From Bacteroidetes bacterium MedPE-SWsnd-G2 (lineage in GTDB: Bacteria > Bacteroidota > Bacteroidia > Flavobacteriales > Flavobacteriaceae), in the NCBI GenBank assembly GCA_001874335.1, contig MPDE01000015.1, positions 1 through 43,856 of the forward strand: a stretch of 43,856 nucleotides of DNA, in the 5' to 3' direction. Positions 23,155 to 31,910 of the stretch are shown here, piece by piece; positions within the stretch are counted from its first letter, which is position 1; each line of letters begins with the position of its first letter. The notes beneath the pieces are model-generated. The model searched no databases. It was given only the letters and a program-made list of their open reading frames with translations, and was not told the DNA's origin. A program made the translations under genes and the position numbers.

Positions 23155-24282
23155 ATGAAACGAATTGGTTTGTTATTAATAGCACTGGCTATTGTATCGT
23201 GCAAAAACGACACTAAAAAACCAGAGCATCAATCCACACAAAAAGAGAAAACTCAAAAAGAAACAACGTCTGAAACCACAGAGTCTAACAGTTTAATTTA
23301 TCCTGAAGAAACGCATTTTAAATCGTTACGTCAAGTTACCTTCGGCGGCGATAATGCTGAAGCTTACTGGAGTTTTGATGATAAGCAACTGGTGTTTCAA
23401 TCTAACAACAAAAACTGGGGCGTAAATTGCGATCAAATGTTTTTAATGCATGTTGATGATAGTTTTGAAAACACAACACCACCAATGTTAAGTACAGGAT
23501 TAGGTCGTACAACCTGTGCATATTTTTTACCAGACAACAAACATATAATTTATGCTTCAACACATTTAGGAGATAAGGAATGCCCTGAAGATCCGCTTCG
23601 TAAAAACGGAAAATATGTATGGCCAATTTATGATACTTACGACATTTTTGTGGCCGATTTAGAAGGTAATATTGTAAACCAATTAACCCATGAAAAAGGG
23701 TATGATGCTGAGCCTACAGTATCTCCTAAAGGTGATAAAATTGTGTTCACTTCTACGCGTACTGGCGATTTAGAATTATATACCATGAACATTGATGGTA
23801 GTGACGTAAAACAAATTACACACGAGTTAGGTTATGACGGTGGTGCGTTTTTCTCTCCTGATGGAACAAAATTAATTTTCAGATCATCAAGACCTAAAAC
23901 TGAAGCCGAAATTAAAGCGTACAAAGACTTATTAGCTCAAGGATTAGTGCAACCTACAGAAATGGAATTATACATTTGTAATGCCGACGGAAGTGACTTA
24001 AAACAACTTACTAACTTGGGTAATGCCAACTGGAGTCCGTTCTTCCACCCTTCTGGTGAAAAAATACTATTCTCTTCTAACTTTGAAGCAGAACGCGGAT
24101 TTCCTTTCAACTTATATATGATTGATATTGATGGTAAAAATTTAAAACGTGTGACGCACGGTGAAACTTTCGATGCCTTTCCAGTATTTTCAAATGATGG
24201 AAGCAAGTTAATATTCTCTTCTAACAGAAATAATGGTGGTGGTAGAGATACCAACTTATTTATTGCCGAGTGGCAAGATTAA
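23155..24282 (+). CDS. TolB-like beta-propeller lipoprotein (PD40 repeats)
   Basis: The 375-residue protein has a signal peptide ending AIVSC with Cys16, then a low-complexity K/T/E-rich linker (about 20-50). The remainder is a six- or seven-bladed propeller made of PD40/WD40-like repeats, such as AEPTVSPKGDKIVFTSTRTG, DGGAFFSPDGTKLIFRSS, NWSPFFHPSGEKILFSSNF and AFPVFSNDGSKLIFSSNRN, each with DG and 'l.f.S.r' ends. This resembles TolB and the bacterial tricorn-like N-terminal domain. No catalytic motif is visible, so it is likely a binding protein. Its stop overlaps the stop of the convergent neighbour by four bases. Confidence 0.85.
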   Translation: MKRIGLLLIALAIVSCKNDTKKPEHQSTQKEKTQKETTSETTESNSLIYPEETHFKSLRQVTFGGDNAEAYWSFDDKQLVFQSNNKNWGVNCDQMFLMHVDDSFENTTPPMLSTGLGRTTCAYFLPDNKHIIYASTHLGDKECPEDPLRKNGKYVWPIYDTYDIFVADLEGNIVNQLTHEKGYDAEPTVSPKGDKIVFTSTRTGDLELYTMNIDGSDVKQITHELGYDGGAFFSPDGTKLIFRSSRPKTEAEIKAYKDLLAQGLVQPTEMELYICNADGSDLKQLTNLGNANWSPFFHPSGEKILFSSNFEAERGFPFNLYMIDIDGKNLKRVTHGETFDAFPVFSNDGSKLIFSSNRNNGGGRDTNLFIAEWQD

Positions 24283-26684
24283 AGATCTTTTAAGCGGTCT
24301 CTTTCCTTCTGGGATTTAGACCGTTTATTTGTTTTTAGGTTTGTATTCCCAAACTTATACCTAAACCCGAATTTTATATACCTGGCATCCAACTCTATTT
24401 TGTTGGTAATATCCTGATTTAAATACAGTGATTTTGTAGTGAAATCTTGAGCATTGAACACATCGCTTACAGATAAAGATAATACCGCTTTATTTTTGAA
24501 AATAGATTTGGCTATAGACACTTCAGAAATTAAACGCTCATCAACCAATTGCAATCCTTGCACGTTTTTAGAAATATAGGTACACGTGAAATTAGCCGTT
24601 AAGCTATGATCTTTTAAAAACGAAAAATCATTACTAATTACACTATAGTTTGACCATTGGTCTATGGCAATTGTTTCGCCATCAAAAACCCCCTCATCCT
24701 TGGCATTATATAAGGACGTTACAAAATACACCGACCAGTTTTTAGTCAGGGTGAAATAAGTAATAAAATCTAAACCAAACTCTGTAGTTTGCTCCAAGTT
24801 AAAAGGAGAATAGGCAACTATATTTGCATCATTGTCCTGTCGTGGTAATTCAAAAATATTATCCTTATACGTTTTATAATACGCCTCAATGGTATACATG
24901 CCTTTAATGGTCGTTCCTAAGGTTGTATGATCGATTATAATAGGTTCTAAATTAGGGTTTCCTGTGACTACAGTGTTGTCATTGATATAAAATCTAAACG
25001 GATTTAAATTTTGAAAATCAGGCCTGATAATACTGCGTTTATAATTAGCGTAAATGCTAAAATTATCAGACGCATCATGATTTACAAGCACGGTAGGGAA
25101 CACATTAAAATAATCCCAACGTCTTTCTCCTCCGTTTGAAGCGCTACCATATAAATTAGTGTTTTCCAATCTTAATCCTGTCGCTATATTCCATTTACTC
25201 CATTGCTTTTCAAAATTGGCGTAAGCAGAGAGTATGTCTTCATCATAATTAAACTCGTTAGAATTATTCACGTTTAAAATCGGAGTATTACTCACGACGT
25301 CATATTGCAAGGCATAACTTTTAGTATCAATTTCAGAAAACTTAATTCCGAAGTCCAACTCTGCATCATCCTTAATAGGTAATACATAATCTGCAGCCGC
25401 AATAATTATTTTAGTGTTTTGATTGGCTTCGCTTTCAAACGCTGTATCCAAATTGGTATTATCTGGGAAAAAATAGGTGCTACCTACCGTTTGATTTCTT
25501 AAATAATCGAAGGTTGTAAAATGTGCATTGACACTTAAAACTTCGCCTTGTTTTTTAAATTTATGTACAAACTCTATATCGGCACCAATATTATGCTTAT
25601 CGTCTCTTGATAAGTTGTTGGCGTCAAAATTGTATAGTAGCGTTCTGTTGGCATCATACACCTTAGTATAATTATTGATATTATACTTAAAATAAGGAGT
25701 CCAAAGCACATTTGAAGCTAACCTCAAGGTGTTATTTTCGTTTAGAAGTAAATCTAAGTTTAAATCGATATTGTGGTTTTGAGTCCAAGTGTTTCTATTG
25801 ATATCTGTTTCCCAAATTTCATCGATGGCATTAGAAGAATCAAAATAGTTAATGCGCTCTTCATTTGATTTGTCTATTTTATTTTGAGAATAACTATAGC
25901 CAATATAGAAATTAAGCTTATCGGTTTTAAAATAGTTATTTATTCCAGCATTATACCTCGGAAAAACACCTTGAGTAAAATTACCGTAAACATTTCCTCG
26001 GTAACCTGTGACCAAGTTTTTGCTCATTACAATATTCAAAACCGTACCGCTAGCGGCATCATACTTAGCTGAAGGGTTTGTAATTACTTCAACACTTTTT
26101 ACTGCATTGGCCGAGGTGCCTTCTAATAACTGTACCAACTCCGTTGGAGACAAATAAACCTTTCTACCATTGATATAAACCGTTGGTGTCGAGTTTTTAA
26201 TCGTAATCTTGTCATTTATCACTAAAATTCCAGGTGTGCTTTTAAGCACCTGCATCATGCTACCTTCACTTAAAGACGTATTCTCAATTTCAAAAACAAT
26301 ACGATCAGCCTCTTTGGTAACCGATGGTCTTCTTGAAAAGATACTCACCTCTTCTAAACTTTGAATATCATCTTCTAAAAGTACCCGACCAATATCTAAA
26401 TCGCCAGTAACATTAACATCTATTAAGGCGTCCTTAAATCCTACATACGAGATTTTAAGAATGTATTTGTTATTTGAAATATTTAAAAGTTCAAATTCTC
26501 CATTTTCAAGAGAGGATGTGCCTTTTACAATTGTGGAATCTGAAGCTCTTAAAAGCAAAACATTTGCAAAACTTACAGCGGTGTTTTTTGAGTCATAAAT
26601 CGCCCCGTTCACCCTAAAATCTTGAGACACAAGAATTAAGGGCATCCATAAAAAACATAATAAAGTAAGATATTTTTGGGGCAT
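24279..26684 (-). CDS. Outer-membrane beta-barrel protein with carboxypeptidase-regulatory domain (OMP_b-brl_3)
   Basis: The product has 801 residues. The signal peptide is MPQKYLTLLCFLWMPLILVS. A regulatory-like domain (about 22-95) follows with FRVNGAIYDSKNTAVSFANV and the FELLNISNNKY turn, then a plug-like domain (VFEIENTSLSEGSMMQVLKS, TVYINGRKVYLSP, VEVITNPSAKYDAASG), then a long barrel. This combination is the TonB-receptor-like family typical of Bacteroidota, with unknown substrate. The barrel is followed by a basic tail (NKRSKSQKERDRLKDL) that would be cytosol-like or periplasmic and is not the usual aromatic C-terminus. It is not linked to a SusD gene. Confidence 0.88.
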   Translation of the reverse strand: MPQKYLTLLCFLWMPLILVSQDFRVNGAIYDSKNTAVSFANVLLLRASDSTIVKGTSSLENGEFELLNISNNKYILKISYVGFKDALIDVNVTGDLDIGRVLLEDDIQSLEEVSIFSRRPSVTKEADRIVFEIENTSLSEGSMMQVLKSTPGILVINDKITIKNSTPTVYINGRKVYLSPTELVQLLEGTSANAVKSVEVITNPSAKYDAASGTVLNIVMSKNLVTGYRGNVYGNFTQGVFPRYNAGINNYFKTDKLNFYIGYSYSQNKIDKSNEERINYFDSSNAIDEIWETDINRNTWTQNHNIDLNLDLLLNENNTLRLASNVLWTPYFKYNINNYTKVYDANRTLLYNFDANNLSRDDKHNIGADIEFVHKFKKQGEVLSVNAHFTTFDYLRNQTVGSTYFFPDNTNLDTAFESEANQNTKIIIAAADYVLPIKDDAELDFGIKFSEIDTKSYALQYDVVSNTPILNVNNSNEFNYDEDILSAYANFEKQWSKWNIATGLRLENTNLYGSASNGGERRWDYFNVFPTVLVNHDASDNFSIYANYKRSIIRPDFQNLNPFRFYINDNTVVTGNPNLEPIIIDHTTLGTTIKGMYTIEAYYKTYKDNIFELPRQDNDANIVAYSPFNLEQTTEFGLDFITYFTLTKNWSVYFVTSLYNAKDEGVFDGETIAIDQWSNYSVISNDFSFLKDHSLTANFTCTYISKNVQGLQLVDERLISEVSIAKSIFKNKAVLSLSVSDVFNAQDFTTKSLYLNQDITNKIELDARYIKFGFRYKFGNTNLKTNKRSKSQKERDRLKDL

Positions 26685-26838
26685 TAAAAAACTAAATCAA
26701 TTTGGGTGGTTAATATAAATAAAAACTTACAATTGGTTTCATAAATATTAAGAAATGTTAATCTTTTCTAAAAATAAATATGAACCAATGCCTTTAAAAT
26801 TGTGTATCTGCTTAAAAATATAATCATTATAATTAGTT

Positions 26839-26846
26839 TATATTTG
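26839..26846 (+). promoter_or_regulatory. TAnnTTTG -7 box of lepA
   Basis: TATATTTG lies 28 bases upstream of the ATG at 26875, giving a short leader. I see no clear -33 TTG at the usual distance. Confidence 0.6.
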
Positions 26847-26874
26847 CAGCTTCAAACATTGTTTGTATTACTAT

Positions 26875-28671
26875 ATGAAAAACATTAGAAACTTCTGCAT
26901 AATTGCACATATTGATCATGGTAAAAGTACTTTAGCCGATCGCCTTTTAGATTATACCGGATCTGTTACTGATAGAGAGAAGCAAAATCAGCTTTTAGAC
27001 AGTATGGATTTAGAGCGTGAACGTGGTATTACTATTAAATCACATGCTATCCAAATGGAATATCCTTTTGAGGGCGAAGATTATGTTCTTAACCTAATTG
27101 ATACACCGGGCCATGTTGATTTTTCGTATGAAGTTTCAAGATCTATTGCGGCCTGTGAAGGAGCGTTACTTATTGTAGATGCTGCTCAAAGTATCCAGGC
27201 GCAAACCATCTCTAATCTTTACTTGGCTTTAGAAAATGATTTAGAAATCATTCCTGTGCTTAATAAGGTTGATTTACCAAGTGCTAACCCAGAAGAGGTT
27301 ACAGATGATATCGTTGATCTATTAGGTTGTGATCCTTCAGAGGTCATTCACGCTAGTGGAAAAACAGGTTTTGGAGTTGATAAAATATTAGAAGCAATTA
27401 TAAATCGTGTTCCTGCGCCTAAAGGGGATCCAGAAGCACCATTACAAGCTTTAATTTTTGACTCGGTTTACAATACTTTTAGAGGAATAGAAACTTACTT
27501 TAGAGTGTTTAATGGCGAAATTAAAAAAGGTCAAAAAATTAAATTCGTCGCTACAGATAAAGAATATTTTGCTGATGAAGTAGGTACCTTAAAACTAAAT
27601 CAGGTGCCTAAGAAAAGTGTTAAAGCTGGAGATGTTGGCTATTTAATTACTGGAATTAAAACAGCTAAAGAAGTTAAGGTTGGGGATACCATTACAGATT
27701 TTGCTAACCCTACTACAAATATCGTTGAAGGTTTTGAAGATGTAAAACCTATGGTTTTTGCTGGTATCTACCCTGTAGACACAGAAGACTATGAAGAGCT
27801 TAGAAGCTCGATGGAAAAGCTTCAACTAAATGATGCTTCTTTAGTCTTTCAACCAGAGAGTTCTGCAGCCTTAGGATTTGGATTTAGATGTGGATTCTTA
27901 GGAATGTTGCACATGGAAATTATCCAAGAACGATTAGAGCGTGAGTTTGATATGACTGTAATTACTACAGTACCCAATGTATCTTACCATGCCTACACTA
28001 ATAAAAACCCTGACGAGGTATTTATTGTAAATAACCCTTCAGATTTACCAGAACCAACAACAATTAACCGTGTAGAAGAACCTTTTATTAAGGCTACTAT
28101 AATTACAAAAGCAGATTTTGTTGGAAATGTAATGTCGTTATGTATTGAAAAGCGAGGAATGATTATAAATCAAACTTACTTGACTACAGAACGTGTTGAA
28201 TTAAACTTTGAAATGCCTTTGGCTGAAATTGTATTTGATTTTTACGATCGCTTAAAAACGGTTTCCAAAGGTTATGCCTCTTTCGATTATTCACCAATTG
28301 GTATGAAGGTTTCAAAGTTAGTGCGTTTAGACATCCTTTTAAATGGTCAAACTGTTGATGCGCTATCTGCATTAATTCATACAGACAATGCTCATAACAT
28401 TGGTAAAAAAATGTGTGAGAAATTAAAAGAATTAATCCCAAGACAACAATTTGATATTCCTGTTCAAGCTGCAATTGGAGCAAAAATTGTATCTCGTGAA
28501 ACAATAAAAGCCTTAAGAAAAGATGTTACCGCAAAATGTTATGGTGGTGATATCTCTCGTAAAAGAAAACTGTTAGAGAAACAGAAAAAAGGTAAGAAAC
28601 GTATGCGTCAAGTTGGTAACGTAGAAATACCACAACAGGCATTTATGGCTGTACTGAAGCTAAACGATTAA
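26875..28671 (+). CDS. lepA: Elongation factor 4 (LepA)
   Basis: The 598-residue translational GTPase back-translocates or remodels stalled ribosomes. G motifs are intact: [10 protein letters not shown] (P-loop), [16 protein letters not shown] and NKVDL. The LepA C-terminal domain is present with [19 protein letters not shown] near the end. Length fits the family. The start at 26875 ([19 protein letters not shown]) is the one conserved in the family; a TTG four codons upstream is not needed. Confidence 0.97.
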   Translation: MKNIRNFCIIAHIDHGKSTLADRLLDYTGSVTDREKQNQLLDSMDLERERGITIKSHAIQMEYPFEGEDYVLNLIDTPGHVDFSYEVSRSIAACEGALLIVDAAQSIQAQTISNLYLALENDLEIIPVLNKVDLPSANPEEVTDDIVDLLGCDPSEVIHASGKTGFGVDKILEAIINRVPAPKGDPEAPLQALIFDSVYNTFRGIETYFRVFNGEIKKGQKIKFVATDKEYFADEVGTLKLNQVPKKSVKAGDVGYLITGIKTAKEVKVGDTITDFANPTTNIVEGFEDVKPMVFAGIYPVDTEDYEELRSSMEKLQLNDASLVFQPESSAALGFGFRCGFLGMLHMEIIQERLEREFDMTVITTVPNVSYHAYTNKNPDEVFIVNNPSDLPEPTTINRVEEPFIKATIITKADFVGNVMSLCIEKRGMIINQTYLTTERVELNFEMPLAEIVFDFYDRLKTVSKGYASFDYSPIGMKVSKLVRLDILLNGQTVDALSALIHTDNAHNIGKKMCEKLKELIPRQQFDIPVQAAIGAKIVSRETIKALRKDVTAKCYGGDISRKRKLLEKQKKGKKRMRQVGNVEIPQQAFMAVLKLND

Positions 28672-28672
28672 T

Positions 28673-28707
28673 AAAAAAAGCCCGAAGAAAAATCTTCGGG
28701 CTTTTTT
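28673..28707. terminator. Bidirectional terminator
   Basis: A 10-bp stem (agcccgaaga at 28679-28688, tcttcgggct at 28693-28702) has an A-run before it and a T-run after it. It can serve lepA and the small lipoprotein gene on the other strand, which ends at 28724. Confidence 0.88.
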
Positions 28708-28723
28708 ATATGGAAACTAATAA

Positions 28724-28990
28724 TTAGTTACAATTCACTCCTGCTGCTTCGAAAGCTTGAATAAAAGCTTCAAAAGACTGTCCCTGTAAATCAATTGTCT
28801 CTTCTACTCCTTCTACTGTTGCCGTAACAGTACCATCACCATTATCACAATACTCAGTTTCTAATACAACTCCAAGAAAATCAAATCCACAAGTTGCACA
28901 AGGATTTACATCAGCTGCATCATCATCAGATGAACAAGATGTAAAAGAAATTGCTGCTAATACAGCCATTGAAAGCATAAATTTTTTCAT
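28724..28990 (-). CDS. Small lipoprotein, unrecognised
   Basis: The 88-residue protein has a signal peptide ending ISFTSC (Cys19) and mature start CSSDDDAAD, matching the other surface-type lipoproteins of the window. The remainder contains C-A-T-C near the front, C in ETEYCDNGDG and C at VNCN, so two disulfides or a small metal site are possible. EGVEETIDLQGQSFEAFIQAFE is helical. No family is recognised. Confidence 0.7.
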   Translation of the reverse strand: MKKFMLSMAVLAAISFTSCSSDDDAADVNPCATCGFDFLGVVLETEYCDNGDGTVTATVEGVEETIDLQGQSFEAFIQAFEAAGVNCN

Positions 28991-29021
28991 AATAAATATA
29001 ATTGTTAATTGATAAGAGGGG

Positions 29022-29029
29022 CAAATATA
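29022..29029 (-). promoter_or_regulatory. TAnnTTTG -7 box of the small lipoprotein gene
   Basis: On the minus strand this reads TATATTTG, an exact match, and lies 31 bases upstream of the start codon at 28990. No -33 TTG is visible. Confidence 0.55.
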
Positions 29030-29118
29030 GAATTAATTCCCATACTTCGTAAGAAACTACGTAATAAAAAAATAAAATCATTTTAACCTCAATAATTTAT
29101 AATATCTCAATTATAGTA

Positions 29119-30936
29119 TTAAAACGCTTTTCCGAGATAAACAAGCTGACTGCCTTTTAAGACGACGTCTACGTTTTCGTTTGAAGAAGGGATGATGTGT
29201 AATTCACCTTTAGGGTCTTTAATAAATAATGGAATACGATGTTTATCTGAGTTTGTTTTGGCTATCAAACTTAAATATTCTGACTTATTTGAAACATAAA
29301 TTTCATTGATATACGGAAATTCTTCAGTTAGTTTAATTAGCGAATTATAATCATCAGAATAACTAAATAATCCCTCTTTTGGGTTGTTACGGTCTTGCAT
29401 TTCTCCTTTAGATACCAACCTAAACGAGCCATTCTCTCCAAATTGCTCTCCAAACTTATTAATGGCATAAGCATTTATTTCGGGGTTGGCAGTTAAAGCC
29501 ATTAAATATCCAACATCATTTAACTCAATATCATCCAAAATTGAATCTGAATAAATATTAGTGTTGATGGCAAATAAGTCTTCCTTTTCGGCTTGTTTTA
29601 TATTCTCTAAATTACTATCCACTAGAACAACATGTCTATTATTCTCTGTCAAATATTTAGCCAATAACCTCGAAACCTGGGAGGCTCCAACGATAAGAAT
29701 ACCTTCTGATTTGTAAAGAAAAACACCAACCAATTTTGCAAAGTACCGCGCTGTAGTTGCGTTTAATAAAACCGTTCCTAACACTATCATAAACACCAAA
29801 GGAGTAATATATTCGGCCCCTTCTACTCCTAAGACAATTAGTTTGCTACCAAATAATGAAGCGATTCCTGCGGCAACGATACCTCTTGGTCCAACCCAGC
29901 TAATAAATACCTTTTCATTCACATTTAAAGTAGATTTATGAGCACTCATAAAAACTGCTATGGGGCGAATTACAAAAACTACAATTGCGAATAAAATTAA
30001 GGTGTTCCAATTGGCAAGAAGCAGTAAATCTTCAATGTTAATATTGGCAGAAAGCAAAATAAATAAGATCGATATCAATAATACACTTAAAGATTCTTTA
30101 AAGTTTAATAGCTCTTTCAAGTTTTCAACTTTACTGTTTCCAACGACCATACCCATAACCACAACGGCCAATAATCCCGATTCATGAGCAAACACCTCGG
30201 ACATTACAAATACTAATAACACTACCGATAGAGAGACCACATTTAATAAATAATGAGGAATGAGCTTTTTGTTAATGGCTAGTATCAATGCATGAGCAAA
30301 CGTAAACCCAAATGTCGATCCAAATAGAACAATTTTTCCAAATTCAATAAGAGCTGTTTTTGTGAATGCTCCTCCTCCACCAACAGAAATAAATTCGAAA
30401 ACCAATACTGCCACTAAGGCTCCTATGGGATCAATTAAAATTCCTTCCCACTTTAATACCGTCGATACATCTTTCTTTAAAGGTATATTTCTAAGTATGG
30501 GGTTTATAACCGTTGGACCCGTAACTATTATTAAAGCAGAAAATAGAAATGACAATTTCCAATCTAAATAAAACACATAATGCACAGCAATTGCCGCTAA
30601 AATAAAGGTCACTAATGCACCTACCGAAATTAGCTTAGTTATCACAGAACCTACATTTTTAATTTCCTTTAGTTTAAGCGTTAAGCCTCCTTCAAACAGA
30701 ATTATACTAATAGCAATAGACACAAAATAAAACAAACCATCACCAGGGAACAAACCTTTTTCACCATTCCAAATTGGTTCAATCCATTTGCTCCCATCAT
30801 CAGACAAAAACTCGGCTGCAATTGGCCCGACCAATAATCCTATTAAAATTAAAGGTAAAATTGCAGGGATTTTAAATCGCCATGCTACCCATTGTGCTAA
30901 AATGCCAAGAATAATGATTCCTGCTAGTTCTACCAT
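29119..30936 (-). CDS. CPA1-type cation:proton antiporter with C-terminal Trk-like domain
   Basis: The 605-residue product, from the ATG at 30936 (MVELAGIIILGILAQWVAWR), has about 12 membrane spans over residues 1-385, including GLLVGPIAAEFL, GGLTLKLKEI and the WVGPRGIVAAGIASLFGSK region typical of NhaP-like antiporters. The cytosolic part (about 390-605) has a TrkA-N-like nucleotide fold, GILIVGASQVSRLLAKYL followed by VVLVDSNLENIKQAE, then a TrkA-C-like end. An upstream ATG at 31002 would add a polar 22-residue extension and is less likely. Probable role: sodium or potassium/proton exchange for pH and salt balance. Confidence 0.85.
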   Translation of the reverse strand: MVELAGIIILGILAQWVAWRFKIPAILPLILIGLLVGPIAAEFLSDDGSKWIEPIWNGEKGLFPGDGLFYFVSIAISIILFEGGLTLKLKEIKNVGSVITKLISVGALVTFILAAIAVHYVFYLDWKLSFLFSALIIVTGPTVINPILRNIPLKKDVSTVLKWEGILIDPIGALVAVLVFEFISVGGGGAFTKTALIEFGKIVLFGSTFGFTFAHALILAINKKLIPHYLLNVVSLSVVLLVFVMSEVFAHESGLLAVVVMGMVVGNSKVENLKELLNFKESLSVLLISILFILLSANINIEDLLLLANWNTLILFAIVVFVIRPIAVFMSAHKSTLNVNEKVFISWVGPRGIVAAGIASLFGSKLIVLGVEGAEYITPLVFMIVLGTVLLNATTARYFAKLVGVFLYKSEGILIVGASQVSRLLAKYLTENNRHVVLVDSNLENIKQAEKEDLFAINTNIYSDSILDDIELNDVGYLMALTANPEINAYAINKFGEQFGENGSFRLVSKGEMQDRNNPKEGLFSYSDDYNSLIKLTEEFPYINEIYVSNKSEYLSLIAKTNSDKHRIPLFIKDPKGELHIIPSSNENVDVVLKGSQLVYLGKAF

Positions 30937-31061
30937 TGTTATTTTTTTAGTTAAAATACTAAAATAAAAAAGATTAGATTTTGAATATTTAAATGCTATC
31001 AATAAAATTTTGGTCTTATTAAAAAAATGGTATCTTTCAAACCAAACTTCAAATCAACCCC

Positions 31062-31910
31062 TTGAAACTGAAACCCTTTAAAACTATAGGAATTGGAGCC
31101 ACCTTTTCTCCTAACCTTGAGGCTAATTTATACGAAGCTTCAAGACTTGCGATGTTGTTTGATAGCAAATTGATTTTAATTCATGTTGGTGAATCTTCAG
31201 ACGATAAAAAAGTTAAGTTTCAATCTATTTTACAACCGTTTATTGAAAAAGGTCTTGATTATGACATCGTCTTTAAACCCGGTAAACCTGTAGATGTAAT
31301 TTTATCTATTACGAGCTCGTATAACATAGATTTACTTTTAATTGGTGCCCTTAAGCGTGAAAATTTTGTGAAGTTTTATTTGGGTTCAATTGCCCGTCAA
31401 ATAACGCGAAAAGCCCTTTGTTCAGTTCTATTATTAACCCATTCTTCAGTAGATAACAAACCTTGTAAACACATTGTGGTTAACGGGCTTAAAGATCCAA
31501 AAACTAAAGAAACCATTTGTTTGTCTTTTTATATGGCAACCAATTTTAAAGCAAAAAAGATGACTATTGTTGAAGAAATAGCTCAACAAGAGGTGGCGGT
31601 TTCTGTTGAAGATGATAAATCATTAAGACGTGCCAATATTAATAAAGAACGAATCAAGCTTAGAGAAGACTCGAGGGTGAAAAAATTAATAGAAGATATT
31701 GATGAACAATACACATCGTCTGTCAATTATAATATCCAACCCATTTTTGGAAAAAGAGGATATTCTATAGGTCATTATGCCGAAGTTGTAAGAGCAGATT
31801 TATTAATTATGAATGCACCAGATAAAACCAGCTTTTTAGACCGGTTGTTTCCTCATGATATAGAACACATTTTAACCGAATTACCAACCGATGTTTTAAT
31901 TGTACGATGA
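31062..31910 (+). CDS. Tandem universal stress protein (UspA family)
   Basis: The 282-residue product has two Usp domains (about 1-130 and 135-282). The first opens PFKTIGIGATFSPNLEANLY and has FYLGSIARQITRKALCSVLLL, with the GS of the ATP-binding G2xG9xG(S/T) motif but not its first glycines, so nucleotide binding is uncertain. The second has the IIVVNGLKDPK-like start and ends PTDVLIVR. The start is TTG at 31062; no ATG lies between it and the conserved core. The TGA overlaps the ATG of the SulP gene, so the two are translationally coupled. Confidence 0.85.
   Translation: MKLKPFKTIGIGATFSPNLEANLYEASRLAMLFDSKLILIHVGESSDDKKVKFQSILQPFIEKGLDYDIVFKPGKPVDVILSITSSYNIDLLLIGALKRENFVKFYLGSIARQITRKALCSVLLLTHSSVDNKPCKHIVVNGLKDPKTKETICLSFYMATNFKAKKMTIVEEIAQQEVAVSVEDDKSLRRANINKERIKLREDSRVKKLIEDIDEQYTSSVNYNIQPIFGKRGYSIGHYAEVVRADLLIMNAPDKTSFLDRLFPHDIEHILTELPTDVLIVR

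Noticed and set aside
24282-24292. Terminator between the TolB-like and OMP_b-brl_3 genes
   Set aside because: Only a short AT palindrome lies at the convergent stops, too weak for an intrinsic terminator.
28184-28504. Reverse-strand open frame of 106 codons in lepA
   Set aside because: Antisense shadow. lepA is intact across this region.
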